A DNA stretch of 64,000 nucleotides from Cylindrospermum stagnale PCC 7417. GTDB taxonomy: Bacteria > Cyanobacteriota > Cyanobacteriia > Cyanobacteriales > Nostocaceae. The DNA lies in the NCBI RefSeq assembly GCF_000317535.1, contig NC_019757.1, forward strand, positions 4,739,501 to 4,803,500, in the 5' to 3' direction. The position numbers were made by a program, and so were the translations under genes. This document shows, one piece after another, positions 7,991 to 17,987 of this stretch (the first letter of the stretch is position 1; every line of letters starts with the position of its first letter). The notes beneath the pieces were generated by a model. It saw only the letters and a list, made by a program, of their open reading frames with translations, did no database searches and was not told the DNA's origin.

Positions 7991-9232
7991 TCATATATTA
8001 TTCCTTGGACAAATATGATTTAAATAGCTAGATTTGGACATGATACCTGTTAGAGCAAATAACATTAAATTCTGACGATCTAAAAGAACTGTGTGGCTAA
8101 ATATTGACCATATTAAAATAAAAACCCCAAACATAAAGCTGATTTTTTTAGATTCTCCATAGGCATTTTTAGTTACTGATATAATTAATAAAGGTAGAAT
8201 CATTATTCCTAAAATTCCATGTTCAACCATAAAATATAAATACATATTATGTGGCAGTATTTCTCCCCACTCATGCACATAACCAATTCCATTTCCAAAC
8301 AAAGGTTTTGCCATAATTTTTTCCCAAGCAAAACCAATTATATCCACACGAGATGTATCATCGGAAGCATCAGAGCTAGGATTAGAAAAAATGGAAAGTC
8401 TTGTTTCTAAATCCTTATTTAATAGACCCGAATTTGAAGCTTGATTTTCAACAAAAGATGCAAAATTATAACTATTAATAGCCATGATTAATCCAAATGT
8501 AATAAAATAAATAATTGCCTTTTTAGATAACATTTTATTGTAAATCAACAGCAAAATTAAAATTAAGATACAAAGAGTTGCTCCTCGCGAAAACGTTATA
8601 ATTACACCAAAAATTACTATCAAAATAAATGGTAATCTATACTTTTGTGGTACTAAATCAATTGAAAAAATCATGCTTGGAATTAATGCACAGGCTGCTT
8701 TATTAGCGTCTACATAAAATCCTGCTGGACGACCGGATGGATTTAATGTCATAAAAGTCTGCCATACCCCTGGATTTAATACTTCATAAACATAAGTATA
8801 AATGTTCCAGAATATAGTACAAAATAATGCCCATTTTACACATAATTGAACCAAGTTTTTTCCAGCAAAAATTAATAGTGCTATCAATAAAAATATTACT
8901 GCTAATATTCGATCACTTAATTCCTGTTGGACAACCTCATTATAATGACTAGAAAATAAATAATAAATTATAGTTAATAATGAATATAACCCTAGCCATT
9001 GAAATGTTGATTTAGGGACATACTTAATATTCTTAGACATAAAGCCAGGAAGTAATGGTATGGCTAATAGCCCATAAGCTATTACCATTTCATAAGGACG
9101 AGGTGTAATTCCTAAACCGAATAAATGATTATCCGCTTCTGTGTAGAAAAATAGCACAAATAGCACGGATAAAAGACACTGATAATACAAAAGTAAATTG
9201 TTATTTGACGATGATTTTACTTTTACTGTCAT
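7991..9232 (-). CDS. O-antigen polymerase/ligase-like membrane protein (Wzy type)
   Basis: A 413-residue protein made almost wholly of hydrophobic segments (about ten to twelve predicted by eye). There is one larger polar stretch around residues 255-300, followed by GNGIGYVHEWGEILPHNMYL and VEHGILGI. That arrangement (a long periplasmic loop followed by a His-containing LPHNMYL segment) is typical of the O-antigen polymerase/ligase superfamily. It probably links repeat units on undecaprenyl diphosphate at the outer face of the plasma membrane. Wzy and WaaL proteins are hard to separate by sequence; the adjacent flippase and glycosyltransferases favour Wzy. A 50-bp piece of this gene is copied at 6510-6560. 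Confidence 0.75.
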   Translation of the reverse strand: MTVKVKSSSNNNLLLYYQCLLSVLFVLFFYTEADNHLFGLGITPRPYEMVIAYGLLAIPLLPGFMSKNIKYVPKSTFQWLGLYSLLTIIYYLFSSHYNEVVQQELSDRILAVIFLLIALLIFAGKNLVQLCVKWALFCTIFWNIYTYVYEVLNPGVWQTFMTLNPSGRPAGFYVDANKAACALIPSMIFSIDLVPQKYRLPFILIVIFGVIITFSRGATLCILILILLLIYNKMLSKKAIIYFITFGLIMAINSYNFASFVENQASNSGLLNKDLETRLSIFSNPSSDASDDTSRVDIIGFAWEKIMAKPLFGNGIGYVHEWGEILPHNMYLYFMVEHGILGIMILPLLIISVTKNAYGESKKISFMFGVFILIWSIFSHTVLLDRQNLMLFALTGIMSKSSYLNHICPRNNI

Positions 9233-9546
9233 AAAATAATTTAGATATTTCCTGTTGATTACTGAGAATTAGCAATTAATTATGGTTCTAGTATTCCCCG
9301 TTTTCTCCGGCATTTAAATCAAGAATTTATAAATTTAAAACCTTAAAACGCAATCTTCATCAAGAACATAAACTATAATGCCGTTTTCTTTATTATTCGA
9401 TTCCATAATAGGTATAGCGATACTAAATTAGATGTGTGCCTCTTGCAGAGGATCTGCGCTAACGCGGAGCAAACGTTAAAAAAATACTGCTGTAATGACT
9501 CCGGCACGCTACGCGGACACAACTCAAATAGGATTGCTATAGATCC
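9233..9546. other. Intergenic stretch with dispersed Nostoc-type repeat
   Basis: No gene is seen. The first 170 bases are AT-rich. From about 9430 to 9535 lies a repeat-like sequence with short palindromic units (GCCTCTTGCAGAGG, CTGCGCTAACGCGGAG, GCACGCTACGCGGACAC) of the sort scattered in Nostoc genomes. It ends just before the stop of the next gene. Confidence 0.5.
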
Positions 9547-10668
9547 TTAATTATTATTACTTAATACCTTTTTGAATAATGCTTCCCACATTGAAATAAC
9601 ATTTTCCAAACTGAATCTTTCAGTTACTTCTGGTGCACGAATTGCTAAACGTTGCCGCTCTTTTTCATTAGACATTAAATGATCCATTGCCGTAGCTAAT
9701 GCTGATATATCTTCATTGGGTACTAAGATACCATCTAGATTGTGACGAATAATTTCCCTTGGACCACTATGACAATCTGTAGCAATAACTGGTAGACCAC
9801 AAGCCATAGCTTCACCATGAGCCATAGGAAAACCCTCTCGGCGCGAAGCCATAACAAATAGCTTGGCTTTCTTTAAGATAGGAAATGGATTTTTAATAGC
9901 TCCGGGTAAAATTACTTGCTTAGTTAAACCTAAATCTTCTTTCATTTTTTCCAGTTTCTCTTGCTGCTGGATATTCCCTTTTCCTAAAATTAACAACTGC
10001 CAAGTCGGATGCCGATCAGCAATTTTTGCAAATGCCGATAACAAAATATCAAAACCCTTTTGTTCACTTAGCCTACCCATACTAATAACCCATTTTTTAT
10101 TGATGTCAAAACCTTTAGGTAAATCGGTTATTATTTCTTGATCTTCTACCCGTAAAAATGGATTGTATATTACTGTTTTTTTGTTTATTGCTAACCAGTC
10201 AAATGCGTCATTAACTCCTCTGCTAACGCTGACAATTTTAGCTGCATAAGGATAGGTAAAACGTCGTAACCAGTCCCAAATTTTTCCACAAGCAATAAAC
10301 CGTGGATCGTTATGTTCAGTGGCAATTATAGGATACTTCGTTGCAATTAGAGATAGTAATGTCAAAACATTAGCTTCAGTTAAAAACGAGATAACTATAT
10401 CAGGGTCTGTAGAGCAAATGGCGTGCCTCAATTTTAACAATCTGTAGAAATTATTTCCTAAAGCATTAAGCAGGTTTGGAGAGGTTCTCATCATTCCTAA
10501 AGCTAATCTATAGGTACCCTTTGGTAAGCTGTAAAAATCAGTTTCTGTTGTCGATAGCGTCACCACTTTAACTTCATGTCCTTGGTCTCCAAATGCTTTG
10601 GCGAGCAAAACTAAAACTCGTTCTGCACCGCCATGTCCAAAATGTGAAATTACTAATGTTATTTTCAT
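9547..10668 (-). CDS. GT4 glycosyltransferase (PglA/PglH-like)
   Basis: A 373-residue GT-B protein with the N-terminal motif VISHFGHGGAERVLVLLAKAF. The acceptor region has SFLTEANVLTLL and ATEHNDPRF. The donor domain has SMGRLSEQKGFDILLSAFAKI, LLILGKGN and REGFPMAHGEAMACGLPVI, which contains the E-x7-E pair. The pattern is close to GalNAc-transferases of the PglA/PglH group, but the sugar cannot be assigned. It lies 20 bases downstream of the flippase gene in the same direction and is probably cotranscribed with it. Confidence 0.9.
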   Translation of the reverse strand: MKITLVISHFGHGGAERVLVLLAKAFGDQGHEVKVVTLSTTETDFYSLPKGTYRLALGMMRTSPNLLNALGNNFYRLLKLRHAICSTDPDIVISFLTEANVLTLLSLIATKYPIIATEHNDPRFIACGKIWDWLRRFTYPYAAKIVSVSRGVNDAFDWLAINKKTVIYNPFLRVEDQEIITDLPKGFDINKKWVISMGRLSEQKGFDILLSAFAKIADRHPTWQLLILGKGNIQQQEKLEKMKEDLGLTKQVILPGAIKNPFPILKKAKLFVMASRREGFPMAHGEAMACGLPVIATDCHSGPREIIRHNLDGILVPNEDISALATAMDHLMSNEKERQRLAIRAPEVTERFSLENVISMWEALFKKVLSNNN

Positions 10669-10687
10669 GACTGTAATTTAAGATAGG

Positions 10688-12064
10688 TTAGACAGATTTA
10701 CTTTCTTGATTCAGTTCAATTTGTTTCAAATACTTGAAAGCAAAGAATAATAAAAAACAAAATGATGTCAAGTATACACAACTAGTGGACAACGCAATTC
10801 CTTTAATACCTAGAAAATGCATAAAAAATAAATTTGCAGTAATATTGACTATTAAATTTAATCCAGAACCCCACATTAAAATGTGATTTTTTTGCAGAGA
10901 AATAATTAATTTAACTATAAAAACTGCGGAAACATAAAAAGGAATTTGCAACGCGTAAAGATTTTGAATTTGAGCAACTATTTGAGTATCACTAGCTGTA
11001 AAAGAACCTCTTTGTAATAGAAGTCGGGTAATTGGTTCAGAAAACGTAATCAAGACTCCTGTTAGTGGCACAGTCACTAAAAATATTAATTGCAGATAAT
11101 GTTTAAGTGTATGACGTATACCGGCCCAATCATTATTAGTTACCATTTTGGAGAAATAGGGAACCACTACAGTATTCAATGCTGTAGTAATTAAAAATAT
11201 CGGTAAAGTAACAAGCCTATCACTGTAGCTTAGTGCTGCTACACTTCCAGGGGATAACATTGCTGCCATCGATTTATCCACTAGACCAGCGCTACACATC
11301 AAAAAAGACCCGGCAACTGTGGGCATATACTGGCTGATAACCTGAAGCAGGTGAGGATTAAAACCATACCATTTTGGACGTATAGAAATTCCTTGGTGTT
11401 TTAGTCCTGCTGCTAAAACTGCGATTTCTACTACTGCACCACAGATTAATCCTGCAACTAAGGTAGAACTTCCATAAGACTCAAACCCTAAGAGGAATAT
11501 GATGGTAATTCCTGATGTCACCATTGGGGTGATAGCTGCTAGTGCAAAATGCTCTCCTGCATTCAAGACAGCACTAAAGATGACGGTAATTCCATTGAGC
11601 GAAATAATAGGCGCGATCACATATAACAGATGAAACGTCAGTTCTAATTTTTGCTGATCGAAGCCTGTAGCAATTAGCGGTAGATAAAATGGCGCGGTAA
11701 CCAGCATGAGTATGGTGGTAATGACCAGTAGTCCCAATGCCCAAATTGTCACTCCAGAAAAAAGCCTTTGACTTGCTTTTTTCCCTTCTTGCTCTTGTAC
11801 CTGAATATACTTGGGTATGAGGATCGCATGAAAAGAGCCGGCTACTACATTAATAATAAAAGAAGGAACCAGCAAGGCAATTAAAAATGCATCAATGTTA
11901 TCGCCAGTTCCAAACTTCCAGGCAACGATTAATTCTTTAATAACACCAGCACTTTTGACAAATAATGTTAATGAACCAACTATGATAGATGCACCCAATA
12001 TTTGGCGATTGACGGAGCCTTGAGTTAAATATTTCCATATTTTACTAATTTTTTGTAATAGCAT
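10688..12064 (-). CDS. MurJ/MviN-like lipid-linked oligosaccharide flippase
   Basis: A 458-residue polytopic membrane protein with about 12-14 hydrophobic segments. The start GASIIVGSLTLFVKSAGVIK, then ELIVAWKFGTGDNIDAFLIA and VPSFIINVVAGSF, matches the MviN/MurJ branch of the MOP exporter superfamily. In that branch the pattern ...KE...FGTG..DAF..A is typical of the first two helices. Within a polysaccharide cluster it most likely flips lipid-linked repeat units to the periplasmic face, the Wzx role, rather than lipid II for peptidoglycan; that choice is inferred from context. The family usually runs 450-550 residues, so it is full length. Confidence 0.85.
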   Translation of the reverse strand: MLLQKISKIWKYLTQGSVNRQILGASIIVGSLTLFVKSAGVIKELIVAWKFGTGDNIDAFLIALLVPSFIINVVAGSFHAILIPKYIQVQEQEGKKASQRLFSGVTIWALGLLVITTILMLVTAPFYLPLIATGFDQQKLELTFHLLYVIAPIISLNGITVIFSAVLNAGEHFALAAITPMVTSGITIIFLLGFESYGSSTLVAGLICGAVVEIAVLAAGLKHQGISIRPKWYGFNPHLLQVISQYMPTVAGSFLMCSAGLVDKSMAAMLSPGSVAALSYSDRLVTLPIFLITTALNTVVVPYFSKMVTNNDWAGIRHTLKHYLQLIFLVTVPLTGVLITFSEPITRLLLQRGSFTASDTQIVAQIQNLYALQIPFYVSAVFIVKLIISLQKNHILMWGSGLNLIVNITANLFFMHFLGIKGIALSTSCVYLTSFCFLLFFAFKYLKQIELNQESKSV

Positions 12065-12209
12065 TTTTTTCTTTATAGCTGGCTGGTGATTTTAGTTAAT
12101 TGCTAGCTTGTAAAGCTTCAAAAAATATGAAATGGTGATTATGTGAAATCCTTCCAATGTTAACATTTTTATGTTTTAACCTCTTTCAAATAAATGGCAT
12201 GCCAACTAT

Positions 12210-14183
12210 TTATTTTACTGCCATATTATTTTGTAAGTATTTAGGGCTATATCCTATCACTAATTGTTCCATCAAAAATAGGATAGTATTAACATCATTT
12301 TTTGTTGCCGCTTTACATAAGACTTCTACATTAATAGCTAAATTTTCAGGAATAATCCGACTGGCATTTTTGACAATGAACAGTTTTTTATGTTGGGTTT
12401 GTTCGTATTCCTCTCCTTCGATAAACAATTCTTCAAATAACTTTTCTCCAGGTCTTAACCCTGTAAATACAATGTCAATGTCTTTGTTTACTTCATAGCC
12501 CGAAAGATGAATGAGTTCTTTTGCTAAGTCCACAATTTTCACAGGTTCACCCATATTCATCATTAATACTTCACCACCATGACCAATTACCGCAGCTTGT
12601 AAAACAAGTTGAACTGCTTCCGGGATAGTCATAAAATAACGGGTGATATTGGGATGGGTAACTGTGACAGGTCCACCAGATGCAATTTGTTTTTTGAAAG
12701 TGGGAACCACACTACCTCGACTGCCTAAAACATTGCCAAAACGCACAGCGACGTAATGATTTCCACTTTGTTTGGCGGCTTGTAACACCAACATTTCTGC
12801 AACTCTCTTACTAGCACCCATAACATTGGTGGGATTAACAGCCTTGTCTGTGGAAATCATCACAAAATGTTTAACATTATATTGCAGAGCTAGGTCTATT
12901 AAATTTTTTGTTCCTATCACATTGTTAGTGATTGCTTCTGCTGGATTTAATTCCATTAAAGGGACGTGCTTGTGAGCTGCTGCGTGGAAAATAACATCTG
13001 GTTGAAATTGCTCAAAAGCGTGTTCTAATCGGGACTGAAAGCGAATATCAGCAATGAATGTAGAAATACGGGGAGTATTTCGTTGTCCTTTATTATCAGT
13101 TTTCAATACGTGGGCAAGTTGTTCTAATTCTTGTTGGATATTGAATACAGAATTTTCTCCATGTCCTATCAGGATAATTTCAGCGGGACTACATTGAAAA
13201 ATTTGCCGGCAAAGTTCACTCCCAATTGATCCGCCTGAACCTGTAATTAGTACTTTCTTGCCTAGGAGAAATTGGAAAACTCGCTCAATATTAGTCTGTA
13301 CAGGTTCACGTCGGAGTAAATCCTCAATTCTTACATCTCGAATGCTATCTACTCGCACAGGATTATTGAGGATTTCATGTATTCCTGGTAAGGTACTAGT
13401 CTGTGTTCCAGTTACTTTGCAAATATCTACAGTTTCTCGAATTATTTTTCCGGCAACCATAGGCATGGCAATGATAACTTTATGGATTTGGAAAGATTTC
13501 ACAATATCAGGAATTTGGTAGCGATCTCCTACTACAGGAATTCCCCGAATGTGTGCGTTTAATTTTTGAGGATCGTCGTCAATAAAAGCAACAGCATGAA
13601 AACCTAGTTGGGGATTTCTTTGCATATCTTGCACAAGAGAAACTCCCGCACTACCAGCACCAATAATCAGCACCCGCTCCCGTGGACTAAATACTGCTTT
13701 TTGTTGAATGACTCTTTCTACAACCCGAAAACTAAAACGCAGCCCCCCAATGAAAATACATGACAGAAACCCATCAATCAATGGTAGTGATTGTGGCAGA
13801 GTATTAACAGAAAAGTTTGGTATGTAATGAATAGCTTCAAATAGCATTATTTGGATGAATACCGCACTCACCATCAATATGGCTATATATGTCAGTTCCT
13901 CAATACTGGCATAACGCCAGTAACGCCGATAAAATCCACAACTCCCAAATACAATTAGTTTGACTACTAAAAACAAAATTGTGGCGATCGCTAGTTCTGA
14001 TATATCTGCATGTAGATAGAGATTTCCATCTAAATGCAAAAGTAGAGCTAATAATGGAGTGATAAAAAAAACAATGATATCAAAAAGAAACAAATGCCTG
14101 TTTCTCATCTTCAGCAATTTACTCAGTATACTGTTAATCGATTTTTGAACGATTCCTTGAGAAATAAAAGATAAGGAATTCAT
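12210..14183 (-). CDS. CapD/FlaA1/WbpM-type nucleoside-diphosphate-sugar epimerase/dehydratase
   Basis: A 657-residue membrane-anchored enzyme. Residues about 25-140 contain four hydrophobic segments. A first nucleotide-binding domain follows (VLIIGAGSAGVSLVQDM). The catalytic SDR domain then has VLITGSGGSIGSELCRQI near residues 308-325, the ISTDKAVNPTNVMGASKR active-site region in which Met replaces the usual Tyr of YxxxK, and RFGNVLGSRGSV. The replacement is normal in this UDP-GlcNAc 4,6-dehydratase group. It supplies deoxy-sugar precursors for the glycan. As first gene of the minus-strand run it probably marks the 5' end of the polysaccharide operon. Confidence 0.9.
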   Translation of the reverse strand: MNSLSFISQGIVQKSINSILSKLLKMRNRHLFLFDIIVFFITPLLALLLHLDGNLYLHADISELAIATILFLVVKLIVFGSCGFYRRYWRYASIEELTYIAILMVSAVFIQIMLFEAIHYIPNFSVNTLPQSLPLIDGFLSCIFIGGLRFSFRVVERVIQQKAVFSPRERVLIIGAGSAGVSLVQDMQRNPQLGFHAVAFIDDDPQKLNAHIRGIPVVGDRYQIPDIVKSFQIHKVIIAMPMVAGKIIRETVDICKVTGTQTSTLPGIHEILNNPVRVDSIRDVRIEDLLRREPVQTNIERVFQFLLGKKVLITGSGGSIGSELCRQIFQCSPAEIILIGHGENSVFNIQQELEQLAHVLKTDNKGQRNTPRISTFIADIRFQSRLEHAFEQFQPDVIFHAAAHKHVPLMELNPAEAITNNVIGTKNLIDLALQYNVKHFVMISTDKAVNPTNVMGASKRVAEMLVLQAAKQSGNHYVAVRFGNVLGSRGSVVPTFKKQIASGGPVTVTHPNITRYFMTIPEAVQLVLQAAVIGHGGEVLMMNMGEPVKIVDLAKELIHLSGYEVNKDIDIVFTGLRPGEKLFEELFIEGEEYEQTQHKKLFIVKNASRIIPENLAINVEVLCKAATKNDVNTILFLMEQLVIGYSPKYLQNNMAVK

Positions 14184-15271
14184 ACCTGCAAAGACCTCCA
14201 GGGCAAGCTACAGAATTATCTCAATTGCGTAGAAAAATTCAATTTCAGACAATATTCAATATCATCAATTTCATCAAAAAAAGGTTTTGGCACGGTTGAA
14301 TTGCCCTATTAAATGATCACATACTGGGAATTTCAACAGGCGGCAAGCATTTTGTTTAATTGACCTTAGACTTTACTGAAACTTAACCAAATAGCACAGC
14401 GGTTTTCCGATGAATAGACTACAGTGGTCAAATACGGTTTGGTGAACCAAAACTCTCAATTTCTGGAATCTTAAAAGGTTGATTATTACGTTATCTTGTT
14501 GTGAATAATGTTAATTACCAACCTGATCTGCATCGTATTGACAGTGGGTAAAACAGCTACAAGCAGGATTGGACAATATGTGCAATAATCGGCGTTTAGA
14601 CGGAGAATAACACGATTCAAAAAGAAGATACACCAATATGCTTAAAGTTGCCTCTAACCCATTTAAATCAAGAAAAGGTGGCTCACCAATTTCAAGCTCT
14701 TGTGATGTCTACGGTTAAGACGAATTTGTACATAGCTGCTTACCAAGTTCCATTAGGCTGCTCAACTCCTCACTTGATAAATACAATACAAGGAAGTATT
14801 GAGCTGAGTCACTAGCAGTTTCTACCAACTTAATTACAAGATTAAGAAAACTCGATTGCTAAATTCAGTAAGTAGCATTTCCGAAAAAGACATAAACAGC
14901 AGACATAGTAAAAATAGTTACCATATCTACTGCCTCCTTTGCTTGTGGAATTTAGGACTGACGCACTGTACAAATTGCCCCTCGTTCCAGGCTTTTTCAG
15001 TGGTTTTTGGGTGCGTCCCCTGACGCATTCTACCCTTACTGTGCCTTAGGGAAGGTACTGTCTTGGCTCACATCTCTTCCTAAGAAAAATTTTTATAATT
15101 TAATCACTCACTATTAATTTTAAAACCCTTATATTTATACTCAATATTTTATATTTCCAAAATTTTATTTACCCCCGATTAGAAATCAGGGGGTTCTTGC
15201 TTCCACGAGGCTGCTTCCTTTGACAGGACGTATCCAGCCCATATATAAAGACCAGCTTTTTTAATGCCCGA
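14184..15271. other. Long intergenic region without a convincing gene
   Basis: About 1.1 kb separates the polysaccharide cluster from ilvH. One plus-strand frame is open from about 14597 to 14816 (around CLKLPLTHLNQEKVAHQFQA) but lacks a plausible start after the upstream stop and matches nothing I recognise. It may be a gene remnant. At 14990-15060 lies a dispersed GTGCGTCCCCTGACGCATTC-type repeat, and a related unit occurs near 37520-37570. Around 15170-15194 the palindrome CCCCCGATTAGAAATCAGGGGG can form a hairpin that may end transcription from ilvH. Confidence 0.5.
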
Positions 15272-15790
15272 CTAAACCTTTGCTTCCAAAGACTTGAGCA
15301 ACTCAGTATTCACACCCGATTCACGAGTGAGAGCAATTTTGCCAGTGCGGGCGATTTCCCTGAGTCCAAATTTTTGCAACACTTGCACGATCGCCACCAT
15401 CTTCCCTGGATCGCCGACAACTTCTAGAGTCAGAGAATCTTCCGCCACGTCTACGACTCGCGCCCGGAAAATTTGAGACAGTTCGATCACTTCTGAGCGA
15501 TTGCTGCTGGTAGCATTCACCTTCAAAAGCATCAATTCTCTCTCTACGCAAGGAATTTCGGTAATGTCTTGTACTTTGAGGACGTTAACGAGTTTGTATA
15601 GTTGCTTGGTGAGTTGCTCGATTACGCGATCGTCTCCAGGTACAACCATTGTAATTCGGGAAACTCCTCCCTGTTCAGCTGGGCCAACAGCAAGGCTTTC
15701 AATATTAAAGCCGCGACGGGCAAATAAACTAGAAATGCGGGATAGAACCCCCGCTTCATCTTCTACGAGCACTGAAAGTGTATGTTTCAT
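15272..15790 (-). CDS. ilvH: Acetolactate synthase small (regulatory) subunit
   Basis: IlvH binds the catalytic subunit IlvB/IlvI, raises its activity and confers valine feedback inhibition in branched-chain amino acid synthesis. The N-terminal ACT domain is clear: [20 protein letters not shown], then [12 protein letters not shown] and [12 protein letters not shown]. It is followed by a second ACT-like domain ([25 protein letters not shown]). I choose the ATG at 15788-15790 because the family begins at MKHTLSVLV; a GTG at 15800-15802 would add four residues. At 172 residues it is normal length. No catalytic subunit gene is nearby, as is common in cyanobacteria. Confidence 0.95.
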   Translation of the reverse strand: MKHTLSVLVEDEAGVLSRISSLFARRGFNIESLAVGPAEQGGVSRITMVVPGDDRVIEQLTKQLYKLVNVLKVQDITEIPCVERELMLLKVNATSSNRSEVIELSQIFRARVVDVAEDSLTLEVVGDPGKMVAIVQVLQKFGLREIARTGKIALTRESGVNTELLKSLEAKV

Positions 15791-16060
15791 CTTCGCCGAC
15801 ACAGGCTAGGGAGCATTTAACGCAGACCAGAATTTAGGGCTACGCTAGACGTACTACCACACTAAATTTAAAATTGTAGGTCTAAACTCCTATTTTAAAC
15901 TCAATAGAGGCACTCATTACATCTTAAGATAGAAGTTGTGTAGAGATTATACCGCTAGTAGGACTCTTGCTTGGTACATATCTTTATAGCGGTAGATGCT
16001 ACTTTTTTACCAAGCTTTTATACTTCCGTCTCAAGAACCTTTATTCGGAGAAACTTTATT

Positions 16061-16423
16061 ATGGGTTGGTTACAAAGACTTTTTGGATTGGAAAAACCGG
16101 AAAATGCCCAAGTAAATCCGACGCCACAGCCGGTGCCACAAGCTCCTACTGCCACCGCGACTGCAACGCAAGCAATTCCCCCAGAGCGTCTTGGATTGAA
16201 TGGAGAGTATGACCAGAGTGGGTTGGCAAAACGAGTGGCATTGGCCTTTGATCAAGATCCCCAACTTGATGATGTTAATACCCTCTGGGTTGCTCAGACT
16301 GGAAGCACTGTAGTCTTAAAAGGCAAAGTTCCTAGTCAGGCTATTCTCAACAAGATGACTTCTGTCGCCCGGTCAGTAAATGGCACTACAGACGTTGACT
16401 CTACCCAAGTCTCAATTGGCTAG
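16061..16423 (+). CDS. BON-domain protein
   Basis: A protein of 120 residues starting MGWLQRLFGLEKPENAQ, preceded by CGGAGAAAC as ribosome-binding site. A Pro/Thr/Ala-rich linker (residues about 18-40) is followed by a BON-like domain (GLAKRVALAFDQDPQLDD, LWVAQTGSTVVLKGKVPS, NGTTDVDSTQVSI). This fold is found in osmotically induced and envelope-associated proteins such as OsmY and Kbp. There is no signal peptide, so it is probably cytoplasmic like Kbp. The open frame extends upstream to 15971, but that part lacks family similarity and a good ribosome-binding site. Confidence 0.8.
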   Translation: MGWLQRLFGLEKPENAQVNPTPQPVPQAPTATATATQAIPPERLGLNGEYDQSGLAKRVALAFDQDPQLDDVNTLWVAQTGSTVVLKGKVPSQAILNKMTSVARSVNGTTDVDSTQVSIG

Positions 16424-16445
16424 GTGCTGTCACTTTTAACGTAAA

Positions 16446-17390
16446 CTACTGGCGATTGCTTAATAAACGGCGCGAATCGCGATCGCCTACTGTTCTCTCA
16501 AGCCAAGCCAAAATCGCCTGGTTGACCTGTTCTGGCGACTCATCATGAGGACAGTGTCCCACATCTTCTAGATTGAGCAGTTCTAATTTCTCGTTGCACA
16601 AAGCAAACTGGCTAGCCAATACAGGGGGTACAAATCGGTCTTTTTGCCCCCAAATTAAGAGCATAGGAATTGTTAAGTTTGGTAAAACTAACTTGACACT
16701 GGGACTGAAGTTGATGCCAATTGTAGCTTTGAAGAGGGCAGCAAAAGCACGGGCAGAACCCCGGTCTTGGGGAGGCCCAGCTAAAATGTCTATGAGTTCA
16801 TCGGTGATCGCCTCTGGGTTAGCGTAGGCCAAACTAGCCCAGCGACGCAGCACACCAGGCCGGCGCACTAAGTGAAACACAGGTTTTAGTATCAGCCTCG
16901 AAGCGACAATATTTTTAATAGCCCTAACAATGGGTTGGAGGACAACGGGGATCGCCTCTTGTTCCAGTGCAGGATCAGGCAAACTCATCATCACGATGCC
17001 TTGCACCATGTCGGGATGAGCGGCGGCAGCGGCTAAGGAAATCAGCGAACCATTGGAATTGCCTACCAATACCACTGGTTGGCGGATGAATGCCTTCCAA
17101 AAGTCGTAAACCTGCTCTACCCAGAGTCCGATGCTGTAATTAACTGGGGCTTTTTCCGAAGCGCCAAAACCCAGCATATCCAGGGCGTAGACTGTGTGGT
17201 GTTCGCCCAAAACCTCTAAATTATGTCGCCAATGACCAATGGAAGCGCCAAACCCATGTAGCAGAATTATGGGGGTGTTTTTTTGCTGATTTTGTCCAGG
17301 ACGAATGTAGGTGTAGCGGGTTTGCCAACCCCGCCAAACCCAGTCCCTTTGATTACCAACCCGTTGCTGCCAATGTATTGCGGTGGTCAC
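16446..17390 (-). CDS. Alpha/beta-fold hydrolase
   Basis: A 314-residue soluble hydrolase of the alpha/beta superfamily. The oxyanion-hole motif is LLHGFGASIGHW, the nucleophile elbow GNSNGS (Ser), the acid is Asp in LLIWGQKDRF, and the base is His in VGHCPHDE. All triad residues are present, so it should be active. The subgroup is that of cyanobacterial and plastid hydrolases resembling pheophytinase/haloperoxidase-like proteins, but the substrate is not evident. It converges with the BON gene 22 bases away. Confidence 0.85.
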   Translation of the reverse strand: MTTAIHWQQRVGNQRDWVWRGWQTRYTYIRPGQNQQKNTPIILLHGFGASIGHWRHNLEVLGEHHTVYALDMLGFGASEKAPVNYSIGLWVEQVYDFWKAFIRQPVVLVGNSNGSLISLAAAAAHPDMVQGIVMMSLPDPALEQEAIPVVLQPIVRAIKNIVASRLILKPVFHLVRRPGVLRRWASLAYANPEAITDELIDILAGPPQDRGSARAFAALFKATIGINFSPSVKLVLPNLTIPMLLIWGQKDRFVPPVLASQFALCNEKLELLNLEDVGHCPHDESPEQVNQAILAWLERTVGDRDSRRLLSNRQ

Positions 17391-17834
17391 ACTTAAGATG
17401 CTCCATAAAACTTAATCAATGCGCTTAAATATGAGAATTTCCCAGTTCACTGTTTTATTCAAGACTATCGACGTCATTTTCTCTATAGATGTTTTTGCCA
17501 GAAACTAGAAGCCCTACTAATTCCAATAATAAGTGCCTAATTGCAAATTTTTAGTGCTAATGTTGGTGAAGTTGTGGCTATTGTCTGCCTGTAAAATACA
17601 GCTACCGCAGTTTTTAACCGTAAATCTATTTATAGGTTTTGTGTAAATATATTATACTTATTTTAAGTATAATTACATAATACGGCTCTGTATATGTACT
17701 CTGGCTATTCTGGGGATATGCTGCCATCTTTAACCGTCAATGTATTGACAAAAAATTGTCACAATAGTTAACATTGCTCGAAGTTGTGTAATTTAGATTA
17801 ACTATTGCAGAGAAATTCTCTCAGAGTGAGTAAA
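17391..17834. other. Intergenic region upstream of infC
   Basis: Roughly 440 bases with no gene. It is AT-rich around 17640-17690 (TATATTATACTTATTTTAAG), likely promoter territory for the infC unit and/or for the hydrolase on the other strand. Near 17810-17827 AGAGAAATTCTCTC can form a small hairpin. Confidence 0.4.
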
Positions 17835-17987
17835 ATGACAAAAATAACGACGCAACTAATGTATGGATTAGCTAACCTAGAACTAGAGACTCATTGCTCA
17901 CATATGAGTTATTTGAATATTTTGCCTCTGAGGCATACCAATCAAGACCAAGCCAAATCCTTAACTAAGAGCTCCCACAAATCATAA
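17835..17987 (+). CDS. Possible upstream small ORF coupled to infC
   Basis: A 50-codon frame from ATG 17835 ([20 protein letters not shown]...) ends with a TAA whose last base is the A of the infC ATG (TAATG). GAGTGAG lies a few bases before its ATG. infC itself lacks a strong Shine-Dalgarno just upstream, so coupled re-initiation is conceivable. I recognise no protein family, and conservation would decide whether it is translated. Confidence 0.3.
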   Translation: MTKITTQLMYGLANLELETHCSHMSYLNILPLRHTNQDQAKSLTKSSHKS

